From contig JAJFUG010000114.1 in NCBI GenBank assembly GCA_021372515.1, positions 1 through 37,032 on the forward strand: a stretch of DNA of 37,032 bases. Reading direction: 5' to 3'. A program made the position numbers and the translations under genes. The notes beneath the pieces were generated by a model, which was given only the letters and a program-made list of their open reading frames with translations, searched no databases and was not told the origin of the DNA. Shown piece by piece: positions 16,833 through 24,507 of this stretch. The stretch comes from a bacterium (GTDB taxonomy: Bacteria; Gemmatimonadota; Glassbacteria; GWA2-58-10). Position 1 is the first letter of the stretch. Each line of letters opens with the position of its first letter.

Positions 16833-18044
16833 ATGGAAAACACCAGTCTCAAAATCCTCGTAAAAGCCCTGCTCAGCCTGACCGGCGCGAGCTTTCTTTC
16901 CTATTTGCTGATAGTATTCTTCAGGCGCCTGGCCCTGCGCACCGGGGCGCTGGACAAGCCCCGCAGCGACCGTTTCCACAACCAGGCCGTGCCGCTGCTG
17001 GGTGGCAACGCGATCTATCTGGCGTTCCTGAGCGGACTGGCCGGGCTGGGCCTGATCGGACTGGACACCTGGCTGATCCTGGTGCTGGGGCTCGGCCTGA
17101 TGCTATACGGTCTTTTCTATCAGCGCCAGCGCCTGGGTCTTTACTTCGCCGCGGCCGTGCTCTGGTCCTCCCTTCTCGGCATCCTTTCCGCCGAAAGCAG
17201 CGAGAACCAGGTGCTGGGCCTTCTGCTGGGAGGAACGATCCTGGTCTACGTGGGCAACGTGGACGATGTCTCCGGCGGCGTGATCCCGCATGTCAAGCTT
17301 CTCGGCCAGGCCATCGCCGGGTTTTTCCTCATCTATTTCGGCATCCGCATCTCCTTCTTCATCGACCTGGGCTACGAGTGGGGCCTGCCCTGGCTCGCCT
17401 ACCTGGCCTACCCGGTGACCCTGTTCTGGATCATCGGCATGACCAACGCCTTCAACCTGATCGACAACATGAACGGCCTGTCCTGCGGGGTGGCGGTGAT
17501 CAGCAGCCTGTTTTTCGGCCTGATGTCGTTCGTCAACGGCCAGCCGGCCCTGGGCTTCATCTTTTTTATCTTCATGGGCGCCGGGCTGGGTTACCTGCCG
17601 CACAATTTTCCACGGGCCAAGATTTTCATGGGCGACTCGGGCAGCCTTTTTATCGGCTTCGTCATCGCCAGCCTCTCCATCGTGGGCAGCTGGAGCCGTC
17701 CCGAGGGCTGGATGACCACCAACCTGCGCCTGTCGCTGGTGATCCCGATCCTGGTGCTGATCTACCCGATTTTCGACACCACGCTGGTCACGGTGACCCG
17801 CATCCTGCGCCACCGCCCGATCTCCCTGGGCGGCAAGGACCACAGCAGCCACCGTCTGGTCAAGATGGGGCTCGGACCGGCGGATGCCGTGCTGCTGATC
17901 TACAGTTTCTGCAGTTTCGCCGGCTTCTGCGCCCTGTTCCTGACCATGATCGGCTACGACCAGGCCCTGCTGATGCTGGCGTTCCTGGTGCTTTTCATCC
18001 TGCTGGTCGGCCTGCGCCTGGGGAGGATCGACGTGGGAGAATAA
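16833..18044 (+). CDS. WecA/TagO-type polyprenyl-phosphate sugar-1-phosphate transferase
   Basis: A 403-residue integral membrane protein with about ten hydrophobic helices, of the MraY/WecA phosphoglycosyltransferase family. It would start glycan synthesis by moving an N-acetylhexosamine-1-phosphate from its UDP donor to undecaprenyl phosphate. Diagnostic sites are visible: PRSDRFHNQAVPLLGG near residue 45, VDDVSGG (the Asp-Asp metal site), NAFNLIDNMNGLS (catalytic Asp loop), FMGDSGS and KDHSSHRL (the final His motif). All key positions look intact. It is the last gene of the cluster and presumably supplies the lipid-linked primer used by the upstream glycosyltransferases. After it comes a 113-base AT-richer gap and a change of gene theme. 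Confidence 0.9.
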   Translation: MENTSLKILVKALLSLTGASFLSYLLIVFFRRLALRTGALDKPRSDRFHNQAVPLLGGNAIYLAFLSGLAGLGLIGLDTWLILVLGLGLMLYGLFYQRQRLGLYFAAAVLWSSLLGILSAESSENQVLGLLLGGTILVYVGNVDDVSGGVIPHVKLLGQAIAGFFLIYFGIRISFFIDLGYEWGLPWLAYLAYPVTLFWIIGMTNAFNLIDNMNGLSCGVAVISSLFFGLMSFVNGQPALGFIFFIFMGAGLGYLPHNFPRAKIFMGDSGSLFIGFVIASLSIVGSWSRPEGWMTTNLRLSLVIPILVLIYPIFDTTLVTVTRILRHRPISLGGKDHSSHRLVKMGLGPADAVLLIYSFCSFAGFCALFLTMIGYDQALLMLAFLVLFILLVGLRLGRIDVGE

Positions 18045-18157
18045 CCCACCCCCCCTTTTCATTTCCCTGTTTTTTCCTTACACTTAATTTGTACTATTTT
18101 ACCGGTTAAACCGTACCGTCACATTTCCAATCATTGCGGAAAGGTATACTGTTTAAA

Positions 18158-19414
18158 ATGAACGCTCCCAACACCGATCCTGTTGAACAAACAACCGGAA
18201 TCCCGACAAACGACCAGCTCACCCTTATCCTCGAAAACCTGTTCGAACGTCAGCGCCTGATGGAACTGGCCCACCGCTGCAGCACGCGGGACGATACAGT
18301 GGACCTGCGCCAGGCCCGCACGCACGAACTGATCGAAATCCTTCTCAAGGCCTGGGAGGTCGGCCCGCGGCGCAGTTACTCCAGCGTCTGGGGCGCGGTG
18401 GACATGGAACTGGCCGGGCGGCTCAAGGGCTACCTCGGCCTGGGTGAGAACAAGCTGCGCGAGATGCTCGCCGCCCTGCAGGGTGAGGGCGCGTTAGACC
18501 GCAAGACCTCGGCCTCCCTGCTCTGGGTGCTGTTGCACGAGCGCCACGAGCAATTGCTGGCCGAGTACGAGTCGATCCTCAGCTACCGCTACCGCGACAC
18601 CGGCAGCGTGTTCATGCCCAAGAGCCTGTACGTGAGCAAGATCGCCGAGTTGAACGACCAGATCGAGCGCATCGGCCGCGAACTGAAAGGCCTGGTGATC
18701 CTGCAGACCCAAGAGATCGAGAAAATGAGCCGGCGGCTGGAGGAGATGGAAAAGAAGCGTGAGGGCGGGCTGGTGCCGGGCCGCAGCGAGTCCCTGGAGC
18801 GCCGCTTCCAGAATGTCGCCCGCAACGAGGTGCGGGTGGGTGTGTTCGTGGACGTGCAGAACATGTTCTACGCGGCCAAGAAAATCAACGGGGCGCGTCT
18901 GGACTACGAGAGCATGCTGGACGCCATTGTCAGCGGGCGGCGGCTGATCAAGGCCCTGGCCTACATCGTGGAATCCGCCGATATCGACCAGTCCGGGTTC
19001 ATCAGCGTGCTGGAGAAAAAGGGCTACCAGGTGCGGCGCAAGGAGCTCAAGAGCTTCTTCGACGGCACGGCCAAGGGCGACTGGGACATGGGCATCGCCA
19101 TCGACATCATCGAGATGGCGGCGTTCCTGGACGTGGTGGCCCTGGTCAGCGGGGACGGCGACTTTGTCTCCCTGGTGCGCCTGGTCAAAAAGATCGGCCC
19201 CAAGGTGGAGTTGTACGCTTTCGGCCACAACCTGAGCAGCGAGCTGCGCGAAACCGCCGACCAGTTCATCGAGCTGGGGCCCGACCTCCTTCTCAAGAAC
19301 CACCACCAGACCAACCATACGGCAGACCGTCAGGAGCAGAACGGCCGCGCCGCCGCCACCACCACCACTGAACAGCCCCCGGCGCCCGAGCGCGACGCCT
19401 CCGGCGGTCAGTGA
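18158..19414 (+). CDS. NYN domain protein (putative RNase)
   Basis: A 418-residue protein. Residues about 20-150 form a helical domain I do not recognise, and about 165-215 is a likely coiled coil (IAELNDQIERIGRELKGL, KMSRRLEEMEKK). The NYN/PIN-like nuclease domain (LabA/DUF88 type) covers about 225-375: VGVFVDVQNMFYAAKKIN with the first Asp, KGDWDMGIAIDI with further acidic residues, and LVSGDGDFVSLV with the last Asp pair. These acidic residues are the expected metal ligands, so ribonuclease activity is likely. The C-terminal tail is low-complexity, rich in Thr, Pro and His. The ATG at 18158 is used; AAAGG lies about 13 bases ahead. Its stop overlaps the next start (TGATG). Confidence 0.8.
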   Translation: MNAPNTDPVEQTTGIPTNDQLTLILENLFERQRLMELAHRCSTRDDTVDLRQARTHELIEILLKAWEVGPRRSYSSVWGAVDMELAGRLKGYLGLGENKLREMLAALQGEGALDRKTSASLLWVLLHERHEQLLAEYESILSYRYRDTGSVFMPKSLYVSKIAELNDQIERIGRELKGLVILQTQEIEKMSRRLEEMEKKREGGLVPGRSESLERRFQNVARNEVRVGVFVDVQNMFYAAKKINGARLDYESMLDAIVSGRRLIKALAYIVESADIDQSGFISVLEKKGYQVRRKELKSFFDGTAKGDWDMGIAIDIIEMAAFLDVVALVSGDGDFVSLVRLVKKIGPKVELYAFGHNLSSELRETADQFIELGPDLLLKNHHQTNHTADRQEQNGRAAATTTTEQPPAPERDASGGQ

Positions 19415-19836
19415 TGAAGGCCATCATCAGCTCGCTGGTGGCGCGCAACCTGGGTGCGGCCAAGACCATCGCCCAGATCAAACGCATCGAGTACCTGGGC
19501 CTGGCCAGCCGGAACGGCCTGGATGCCGCGGTCAGCCCGCACCTGAGCACGGTCAACGCGATCCTGACCGCCACCAAAAGCGAGCGCCTGCTGGCTCTGG
19601 CCACCCTGCGCGGCCTGAGCGTGCAGATCATGGAGGTGGCGATCCGGGATGACCTTCCCCTGGTGGGGGCGCCGCTCAAGGCCGCCGACCTTCCCGCCCC
19701 CTGCATCGTGGGCGCCGTGGTGCGCGGCGAGCGCGTGTTCATCCCGCACGGCGAGGACAGCCTTGCCCCCGGCGACAGAGTCATTATCTTCACCCTCGCG
19801 GTCCATGCCCAGAAAATCAGCCGGTTCTTCCTCTGA
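19414..19836 (+). CDS. TrkA C-terminal fragment (RCK_C domain)
   Basis: A 140-residue protein corresponding to the last quarter of a full TrkA potassium-channel regulator. Residues 1-60 match the end of the second Rossmann (RCK_N) domain (SLVARNLGAAKTIAQIKRIEYLGL, LDAAVSPHLSTVNAIL). Residues about 75-140 are the RCK_C ligand-binding domain (GAVVRGERVFIPHGED, LAPGDRVIIF). The dinucleotide-binding Gly loop and the whole first RCK repeat of a normal roughly 450-residue TrkA are missing. Upstream sequence in this frame is low-complexity with no Rossmann residue pattern. The ATG overlaps the NYN stop, so it is probably translated. It may be a relic, or a stand-alone RCK_C subunit for the TrkH encoded downstream. 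Confidence 0.72.
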   Translation: MKAIISSLVARNLGAAKTIAQIKRIEYLGLASRNGLDAAVSPHLSTVNAILTATKSERLLALATLRGLSVQIMEVAIRDDLPLVGAPLKAADLPAPCIVGAVVRGERVFIPHGEDSLAPGDRVIIFTLAVHAQKISRFFL

Positions 19837-19905
19837 TCCATCGAGCCGGTCAGCTCATTCCGTCATTCTTTCACACTGTCAGCTCCATCCGGGGGTTCAC
19901 GCGCC

Positions 19906-21135
19906 ATGCGCCTTACCGCCGCTGTCCCGGCCCTCAACCTGATTCTCTGCCTGCTGTCAAGCGGGGCAACGCAGGCCGCGCAACCCTCGACCGAGGAAAT
20001 CCCGGCCGCGATGCTCCACCGCGCGCCGCCGCTGCCCGCGCCCTCAGGCGAGGTGGTGCGGGTTACGGATGAGAAAGCCCTGCAGGCCGCGGTCGACAGC
20101 CTGAAAAACGGGCAGACAATCCTGCTCGCGCCGGGCGTGTATCGCCTGAGCCGCACCCTGACTTTCGCCGGGCACGACAGCGTGACCTTGCGCGGGGCCA
20201 GCGGCGGGCGGGAGGATGTGGTCCTGCGGGGCGAGGGCTTCCCGGCGCGCGGGCAGAAAATCGGCAGCCTGATCCAGGCCTACGACTGCCGGGGACTCAC
20301 GGTCGCCGACCTCACCCTCACCGGGGCCTGGTGGCACCTGATCCACGTGGCCGGTGAGCGCGGAGCGGTGGGCGCGCTTATCCACAACGTGCATTTCGTT
20401 GACAGCAAGGAGCAGTTGTTCAAGGTGAACCCCGGCTATCACCCCACGGTTTTTCCGGACAGCGGCACGGTGGAGTTCTGCCGCTTCGAGTTCACCGGCC
20501 GCGCGTCCCAGCGCTACACCGCCGGGGTGGATATCCTGGGCGCGGCCGGCTGGCGCGTGCACGACTGCGATTTCATCCGTATCCGCGGCCCCCAGCCCGA
20601 CAGCCTGTGCGACGCCGCGGTGATGTTCTGGCAGCAGTGCCGCGACGTTACTGTGGAGCGCTGCTTTTTCTACGAGTGCGATTTCGGTATCTGGATCGGC
20701 CTGGATGAGGGTTACAAGGCGGGCAAACGCGAGCCGGGCACGGCTTTCGACATAATCGGGGCGGTGGTGCGCGACAACGTGATCTTCCGCCGGCAGTCCG
20801 GTGACACCGGGATCAGTCTGCATCACGCCAAAGATTTCGAGGTGAGCCACAACACGATAATCCTGAACGGCACTTACCCCTGCTGCGTGGAGTACCGTTT
20901 TGCCGGCACGCAGGGCCGCCTGAGCGGCAACCTGAGCGATGGCCCGCTCTGCGCCCGCGACAGCGCCGCGGCCGAACTGGAGGACAACGTGGACAGCGCC
21001 GGCCCTGACTGGTTCGTGGACCCGGCCGACGGCGACCTGCGCCTGACCACCACAGGTATGTCCGCGCTGCGGCGCTCCGGGCAGGGCGCCCCGGCCGGGG
21101 CCCGGCTCGGCGGGCCCAGCTCCGCGGACCCCTGA
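19906..21135 (+). CDS. Secreted right-handed beta-helix protein
   Basis: A 409-residue protein with a Sec signal peptide (residues 1-25, hydrophobic core LNLILCLLSSGATQA). The mature part shows the parallel beta-helix pattern of pectate-lyase/chondroitinase-B-like proteins: ALQAAVDSLKNGQTILLAPGVYRL, then repeated strand units such as VTLRGASGG, LTVADLTLTGAWWHLI, VTVERCFFYECDFGIWIG and FEVSHNTIILNG. Family members cleave or bind acidic polysaccharides, but no specific catalytic set can be assigned here. It lies between the trkA fragment and trkH, an odd place for a carbohydrate-active protein, and may act on cell-surface or environmental glycans. Confidence 0.75.
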   Translation: MRLTAAVPALNLILCLLSSGATQAAQPSTEEIPAAMLHRAPPLPAPSGEVVRVTDEKALQAAVDSLKNGQTILLAPGVYRLSRTLTFAGHDSVTLRGASGGREDVVLRGEGFPARGQKIGSLIQAYDCRGLTVADLTLTGAWWHLIHVAGERGAVGALIHNVHFVDSKEQLFKVNPGYHPTVFPDSGTVEFCRFEFTGRASQRYTAGVDILGAAGWRVHDCDFIRIRGPQPDSLCDAAVMFWQQCRDVTVERCFFYECDFGIWIGLDEGYKAGKREPGTAFDIIGAVVRDNVIFRRQSGDTGISLHHAKDFEVSHNTIILNGTYPCCVEYRFAGTQGRLSGNLSDGPLCARDSAAAELEDNVDSAGPDWFVDPADGDLRLTTTGMSALRRSGQGAPAGARLGGPSSADP

Positions 21136-21174
21136 ACCCACTGACTCACCCACCCCCGACCGGGCAGGAAAACG

Positions 21175-22624
21175 ATGAAGCTGCGGGTTGTCCTTCAGGT
21201 GATCGGCCTGTTGCAGGTGTTCGTCGGACTGAGCCTGGTTCTGCCCCTGGGTGTGGGACTGTTATTCGGCGAGCCGGCCGCGGCGGACCTGGCCTGGTCC
21301 ATGCTCCTGACCCTGGGTTTCGGCTGGGCGCTCTGGTATTTCAACCGGGGCCAGGGCGAGATACGGGTGCGCGAGGGTTTCGGCATCGTCACCCTGGGCT
21401 GGCTGGTCACCGCGGCCACAGGCACTCTGCCGTTTCTTCTCTCCGGAGCGATCCCCTCTTTCCAGGATGCCTGTTTCGAGGTCCTGAGCGGCTACACCAC
21501 CACCGGGGCCTCGATCCTGACCGATGTGGAGGCCCTGCCGCAATGCCTTCTGTTCTGGCACAGCCAAACCCAGTGGCTGGGCGGCATGGGGGTCATCGTG
21601 CTCTCCATCGCGATCCTGCCGTTCCTGGGCGTGGGCGGGATGCAGCTATTCAAGGCCGAGGTGCCCGGCCCAATCCCCGACCGCCTGAAGCCCCGAATTT
21701 CCCAGACCGCCGGCCTGCTCTGGATGGTCTATGTCCTCTTGACCGGCCCTGCAGGTGCTGCTGCTGATGCTGGGCGGCGTGGACCTGCTGGATGCGGTGA
21801 ACCACGCATTCGCCACCATGGCCACGGGGGGCTTTTCCACCCATAACCTCTCGGTGGGCCATTTCCAGAGCGCCTATGTCCACTACGTGATGGCTGCGTT
21901 CATGTTCCTGGCCGGGGTGAATTTCTCGCTCCACTACCGCTGCCTGACCGGCGGCGACCCGCGGGTCTACTGGCGCGACCGCGAGTGGGTGTTCTACGTG
22001 CTGATCCTGGGCGGGGCGACAGCCGCGATATACCTGGACAACGCCCTTTCGCTGGCGGAGTTCGGCGAGGTGGCGTTTCGGGAGAGCCCGTTCCAGGTGA
22101 TCTCGATCACCACCACCACCGGGTTTGCCACGGCGTATTTCGACGCCTGGCGGCCGCTGTCGCGCATGCTGCTGATGGCCCTGATGTTCGTGGGCGGTTG
22201 CGCGGGGTCCACCGGAGGCGGGATGAAAGTGATCCGCCTGCTGATGATCCTCAAGGCGGGCAAGGTGGAGATGAAAAAACTCCTGCACCCGCGGGCGGTG
22301 TTCCTGGTCAAGGTCAAAAAGATCACCGTGCGGCCTGAGGTGATGCTCAACGTGCTGGGGTTTTTCACCCTCTACATCGCCATTTTCATTTTCAGCTCGT
22401 TTGTCATGAGCCTGCTGGGCCTGGACATGGTGACCGCCGCCAGCAGCGTGGCCGCCACGCTGGGCAATATCGGCCCCGGCCTGGGCGCGGTGGGTCCGAG
22501 GCTCAACTACTCCACAGTCCCCGCGCTGGTCAAGTGGGTCCTCAGCCTGTGCATGCTGTTCGGGCGGCTGGAGATCTACACGGTGATCCTGCTGCTGTTG
22601 CCCGAGTTCTGGAAGAAATACTGA
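21175..22624 (+). pseudogene. trkH: trkH potassium transporter, one-base frameshift
   Basis: Two overlapping readings together make one complete TrkH/KtrB-type K+ transporter of about 482 residues. The first (from ATG 21175) is good up to LLWMVYVLLTG; the second continues from CTG at 21749 as LQVLLLMLGGVDLLDAVNHAF. Removing one C from the CCC run at 21747-21749 restores the frame. All four pore-loop filter regions survive: GYTTTGAS, ATMATGGFS, SITTTTGFA and ATLGNIGPG. Everything else looks under normal selection, so the shift is either a sequencing or assembly error or a very recent mutation. The protein would be an inner-membrane K+ channel-like symporter subunit. If the shift is real, the reading terminates at 21846 and the transporter is dead. 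Confidence 0.85.
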
Positions 22625-22835
22625 GCGGTCAACCCCTTTTGGATTAATCCCCCCTGGCCCCCCTTTGGAAAAGGGGGGAGCGAATGCCACACACCCCGTC
22701 GGCTACGCCGCCACCCCTCTTTTTAGAGGGGAGCAAAAGCACCGCACCCCATCCACCCGCGAAAAACCAGCCGACGTAGGGGCACGCTGCAGCGTGCCCA
22801 ATACCTACATTTCTATTCCCCTTCCCGCGCCTCTC
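22625..22835. repeat. Intergenic stretch with stacked dispersed inverted repeats
   Basis: This 211-base gap between the converging trkH and maf genes holds no gene but several palindromes. A hairpin with perfect 9-bp arms CCCCCCTTT/AAAGGGGGG sits at 22658-22678. A second with arms CCCCTCT/AGAGGGG is at 22714-22731. A 20-base perfect palindrome is at 22780-22799. The first, with its flank starting AATCCCCC, recurs at 26899-26932, so it is a dispersed repeat. Any of these could also stop transcription from either side. Confidence 0.7.
22780..22799. repeat. Perfect 20-bp palindrome of the GGGGCACG family
   Basis: The sequence reads identically on both strands, starting GGGCACGCTG. The related palindrome at 35214-35237 shares the outer GGGGCACG/CGTGCCCC arms with a different centre. 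This suggests a family of short intergenic palindromes (REP-like), whose role could be transcript-end stabilisation or folding; none is shown here. Confidence 0.7.
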
Positions 22836-23462
22836 TCAGCCGCGCCAGAGCGGCGGCCCGAACGGGTATTCCACCCCGCGCTCCTCCAGCAGACGGATCA
22901 ACCTTGTCAGCGGCAGGCCCATCACGTTGAAATAGCAGCCCTGCACGCTCTCCACCAGCGTGGCACCGTAGCCCTGGATACCGTAGGCCCCGGCCTTGTC
23001 CATCGGCTCGCCGGTCGCCACGTAGCGCTCGATTTCCAGATTCGTCAGGCTGCGGAACCGCACCCGCGTGACCTCGCAGGCGCTTGTGGGCGGAGCGCCC
23101 TCCGGCCCGGCCAGGGCGATCCCGGTGTACACCAGGTGCTCGGTCCCGGCCAGCGAGGCCACCATGCGGCAAGCCCCCTCGAAATCCTTCGGCTTGCCCA
23201 GGATCACCCCGCCGTGGTAGACAATCGTGTCCGCGCCCAGGACCAGGGCCCCGGGGCGCCCGGCGGCCACGGCCACAGCCTTGCGCTCGGCCAGGACTGT
23301 CACGTGGGCCGCGGGTTCGCTCGGCGTGTCGTGCTCCTCATCCGCGTGCGAGGGGCAGACCGTGTGCGGGATGCCCACCAGGCGCAGCAGTTCGGTGCGG
23401 CGCGGCGAGGCGCTGGCCAGGATCAGGCGCACTGTCCGCCCGTCATTTATCTTTTCGGTCAT
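22836..23462 (-). CDS. maf: Maf family nucleotide pyrophosphatase
   Basis: A 208-residue cytoplasmic protein. It begins near RLILASASPRRTELLRLVGI, the Maf phosphate-binding signature with the SxRR motif. LAERKAVAVAA, LVLGADTIVYHGGVILGKP and YGIQGYGATLVESVQGCYFNVMGLPL follow in the expected order. Family members hydrolyse modified or non-canonical nucleoside triphosphates to monophosphates and have been linked to septum formation. Length is normal. It is the second gene of a minus-strand pair with the D-aminoacyl-tRNA deacylase 37 bases upstream, a grouping consistent with a quality-control operon. An alternative start further downstream is possible, as the first ten residues are not conserved. 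Confidence 0.92.
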   Translation of the reverse strand: MTEKINDGRTVRLILASASPRRTELLRLVGIPHTVCPSHADEEHDTPSEPAAHVTVLAERKAVAVAAGRPGALVLGADTIVYHGGVILGKPKDFEGACRMVASLAGTEHLVYTGIALAGPEGAPPTSACEVTRVRFRSLTNLEIERYVATGEPMDKAGAYGIQGYGATLVESVQGCYFNVMGLPLTRLIRLLEERGVEYPFGPPLWRG

Positions 23463-23499
23463 GGTTGCCTTTTTTGAGAGATGTTGGAGCCGGGAGGGC

Positions 23500-23937
23500 T
23501 CACTTTTCGAGGATCAGGGTCACCGGGCCGTCGTTGACCAGCTCCACCTGCATCATCGCGCCGAAGCGGCCGGTGGCCACGCTCGCGCCTTGCGCCCGCA
23601 ACTCATCCATGAACCGCTCGAACAGCGGCTCGCTCAGCTCGGGACGCCCGGCCTCGATGAACGAGGGCCGCCGTCCCTTGCGGCAGTCGCCGTAGAGCGT
23701 GAACTGGCTGATCACCAGCAGGGCCCCGCCCACCTCGAGCAGCGAGCGGTTCATCTTGTCGTCATCGTCGCGGAACACCCTGAGGCCCACGATCCGGTTG
23801 GCCATCCAGGCCAGGTCCCCGGGCGACTCGTCGCCTTTCATGGCGACAAGGAGCATCAATCCCGGGCCAATCTCGCCCGTGACCTGCCCCTCCACCGTGA
23901 CCGAGGCCCGGCTGACCCGCTGCGCCACCACGCGCAT
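23500..23937 (-). CDS. dtd: D-aminoacyl-tRNA deacylase
   Basis: A 145-residue protein, the normal length for Dtd. MRVVAQRVSRASVTVEG opens the family, GLMLLVAMKGDES follows, and the active-site motifs LLVISQFTLYGDCRKGRRPSF (SQFT) and the late MMQVELVNDGPVTLILEK (NxGPVT-type, here NDGPVT) are both present. It removes D-amino acids (and glycine mischarged on tRNA-Ala) from tRNA in the cytoplasm. The ATG at 23937 is chosen because the family begins MR(A/V)V; the long upstream extension runs into an unrelated region antisense to the archease gene. It is divergent from archease and co-directional with maf. Confidence 0.94.
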   Translation of the reverse strand: MRVVAQRVSRASVTVEGQVTGEIGPGLMLLVAMKGDESPGDLAWMANRIVGLRVFRDDDDKMNRSLLEVGGALLVISQFTLYGDCRKGRRPSFIEAGRPELSEPLFERFMDELRAQGASVATGRFGAMMQVELVNDGPVTLILEK

Positions 23938-24070
23938 CTTGTCCTTCTCTGTGCGAAGTGATAAGTTGAGAACAGTTTCCGTGCAGTCCGGAGGCGTAAT
24001 TTGCCACCGCGCCGCCCGCCTGTCAATACTGTCAGGGTGCGGAAAGGTGGCGAGAGCGAGGGAGAGACGC

Positions 24071-24502
24071 TTGGCTGGAAGACCGGGATACGAGACATTC
24101 GAGCACACGGCCGACCTGGGCCTGTACCTCTGGGGCTGCGACCTGAACGAGTTGTTCCGGGTGGGGGCCACGGCGATGCTGGAGATTCTGGCCGAGCCGG
24201 GCGCGGCCAAGCCGCTGCAGAGCCGTCGCCTGGAGCTGGCCGCCGAAAGCACGGAGGCGCTCCTCCGCGCCTGGCTGGCCGAGATTCTTTACTACCTGAA
24301 CACGGAGCGCTGGCTGGCCGCCCGGGTTACGATAAACTCGTTCAGCCCCACGGCCCTGAGCGCCACGCTGGAGGGCGAGCCGCTGGACCTGGCCCGTCAC
24401 TGCCTGGGCCCGGAGGTGAAAGCTGTCACTTGGCACCGCCTGAAAATCGAGCCGGATGAGAGCGCGCCCTGGCTGCGCGCCACGGTGGTACTGGATATCT
24501 GA
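24071..24502 (+). CDS. Archease family protein
   Basis: A 143-residue protein, the usual archease length. It starts with TTG after GGGAGAG. GYETFEHTADLGLYLWG is the archease N-terminal signature with the conserved HTAD, and the C terminus ends RATVVLDI with the expected acidic residue near the end. In characterised cases archease activates the RNA ligase RtcB by helping guanylylation and metal placement. No rtcB is in the window, so the partner would lie elsewhere. The 3' end is 5 bases from the stop of the converging DUF2264 gene. Confidence 0.88.
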   Translation: MAGRPGYETFEHTADLGLYLWGCDLNELFRVGATAMLEILAEPGAAKPLQSRRLELAAESTEALLRAWLAEILYYLNTERWLAARVTINSFSPTALSATLEGEPLDLARHCLGPEVKAVTWHRLKIEPDESAPWLRATVVLDI

Positions 24503-24507
24503 GCCGT

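Noticed and set aside
15674-16852. A 392-residue minus-strand frame
   Set aside because: Antisense to the SDR gene at 15692-16684, whose TGGAGFIG and YxxxK motifs are clear.
18045-18157. Terminator or promoter after the wecA-type gene
   Set aside because: The gap has T-rich runs and a short CGGTT/AACCG repeat, but no hairpin directly followed by a T-tract and no well-spaced -35/-10 pair.
22645-22800. CRISPR array
   Set aside because: The repeats here are palindromes of different sequence without regular spacing or equal-length spacers.
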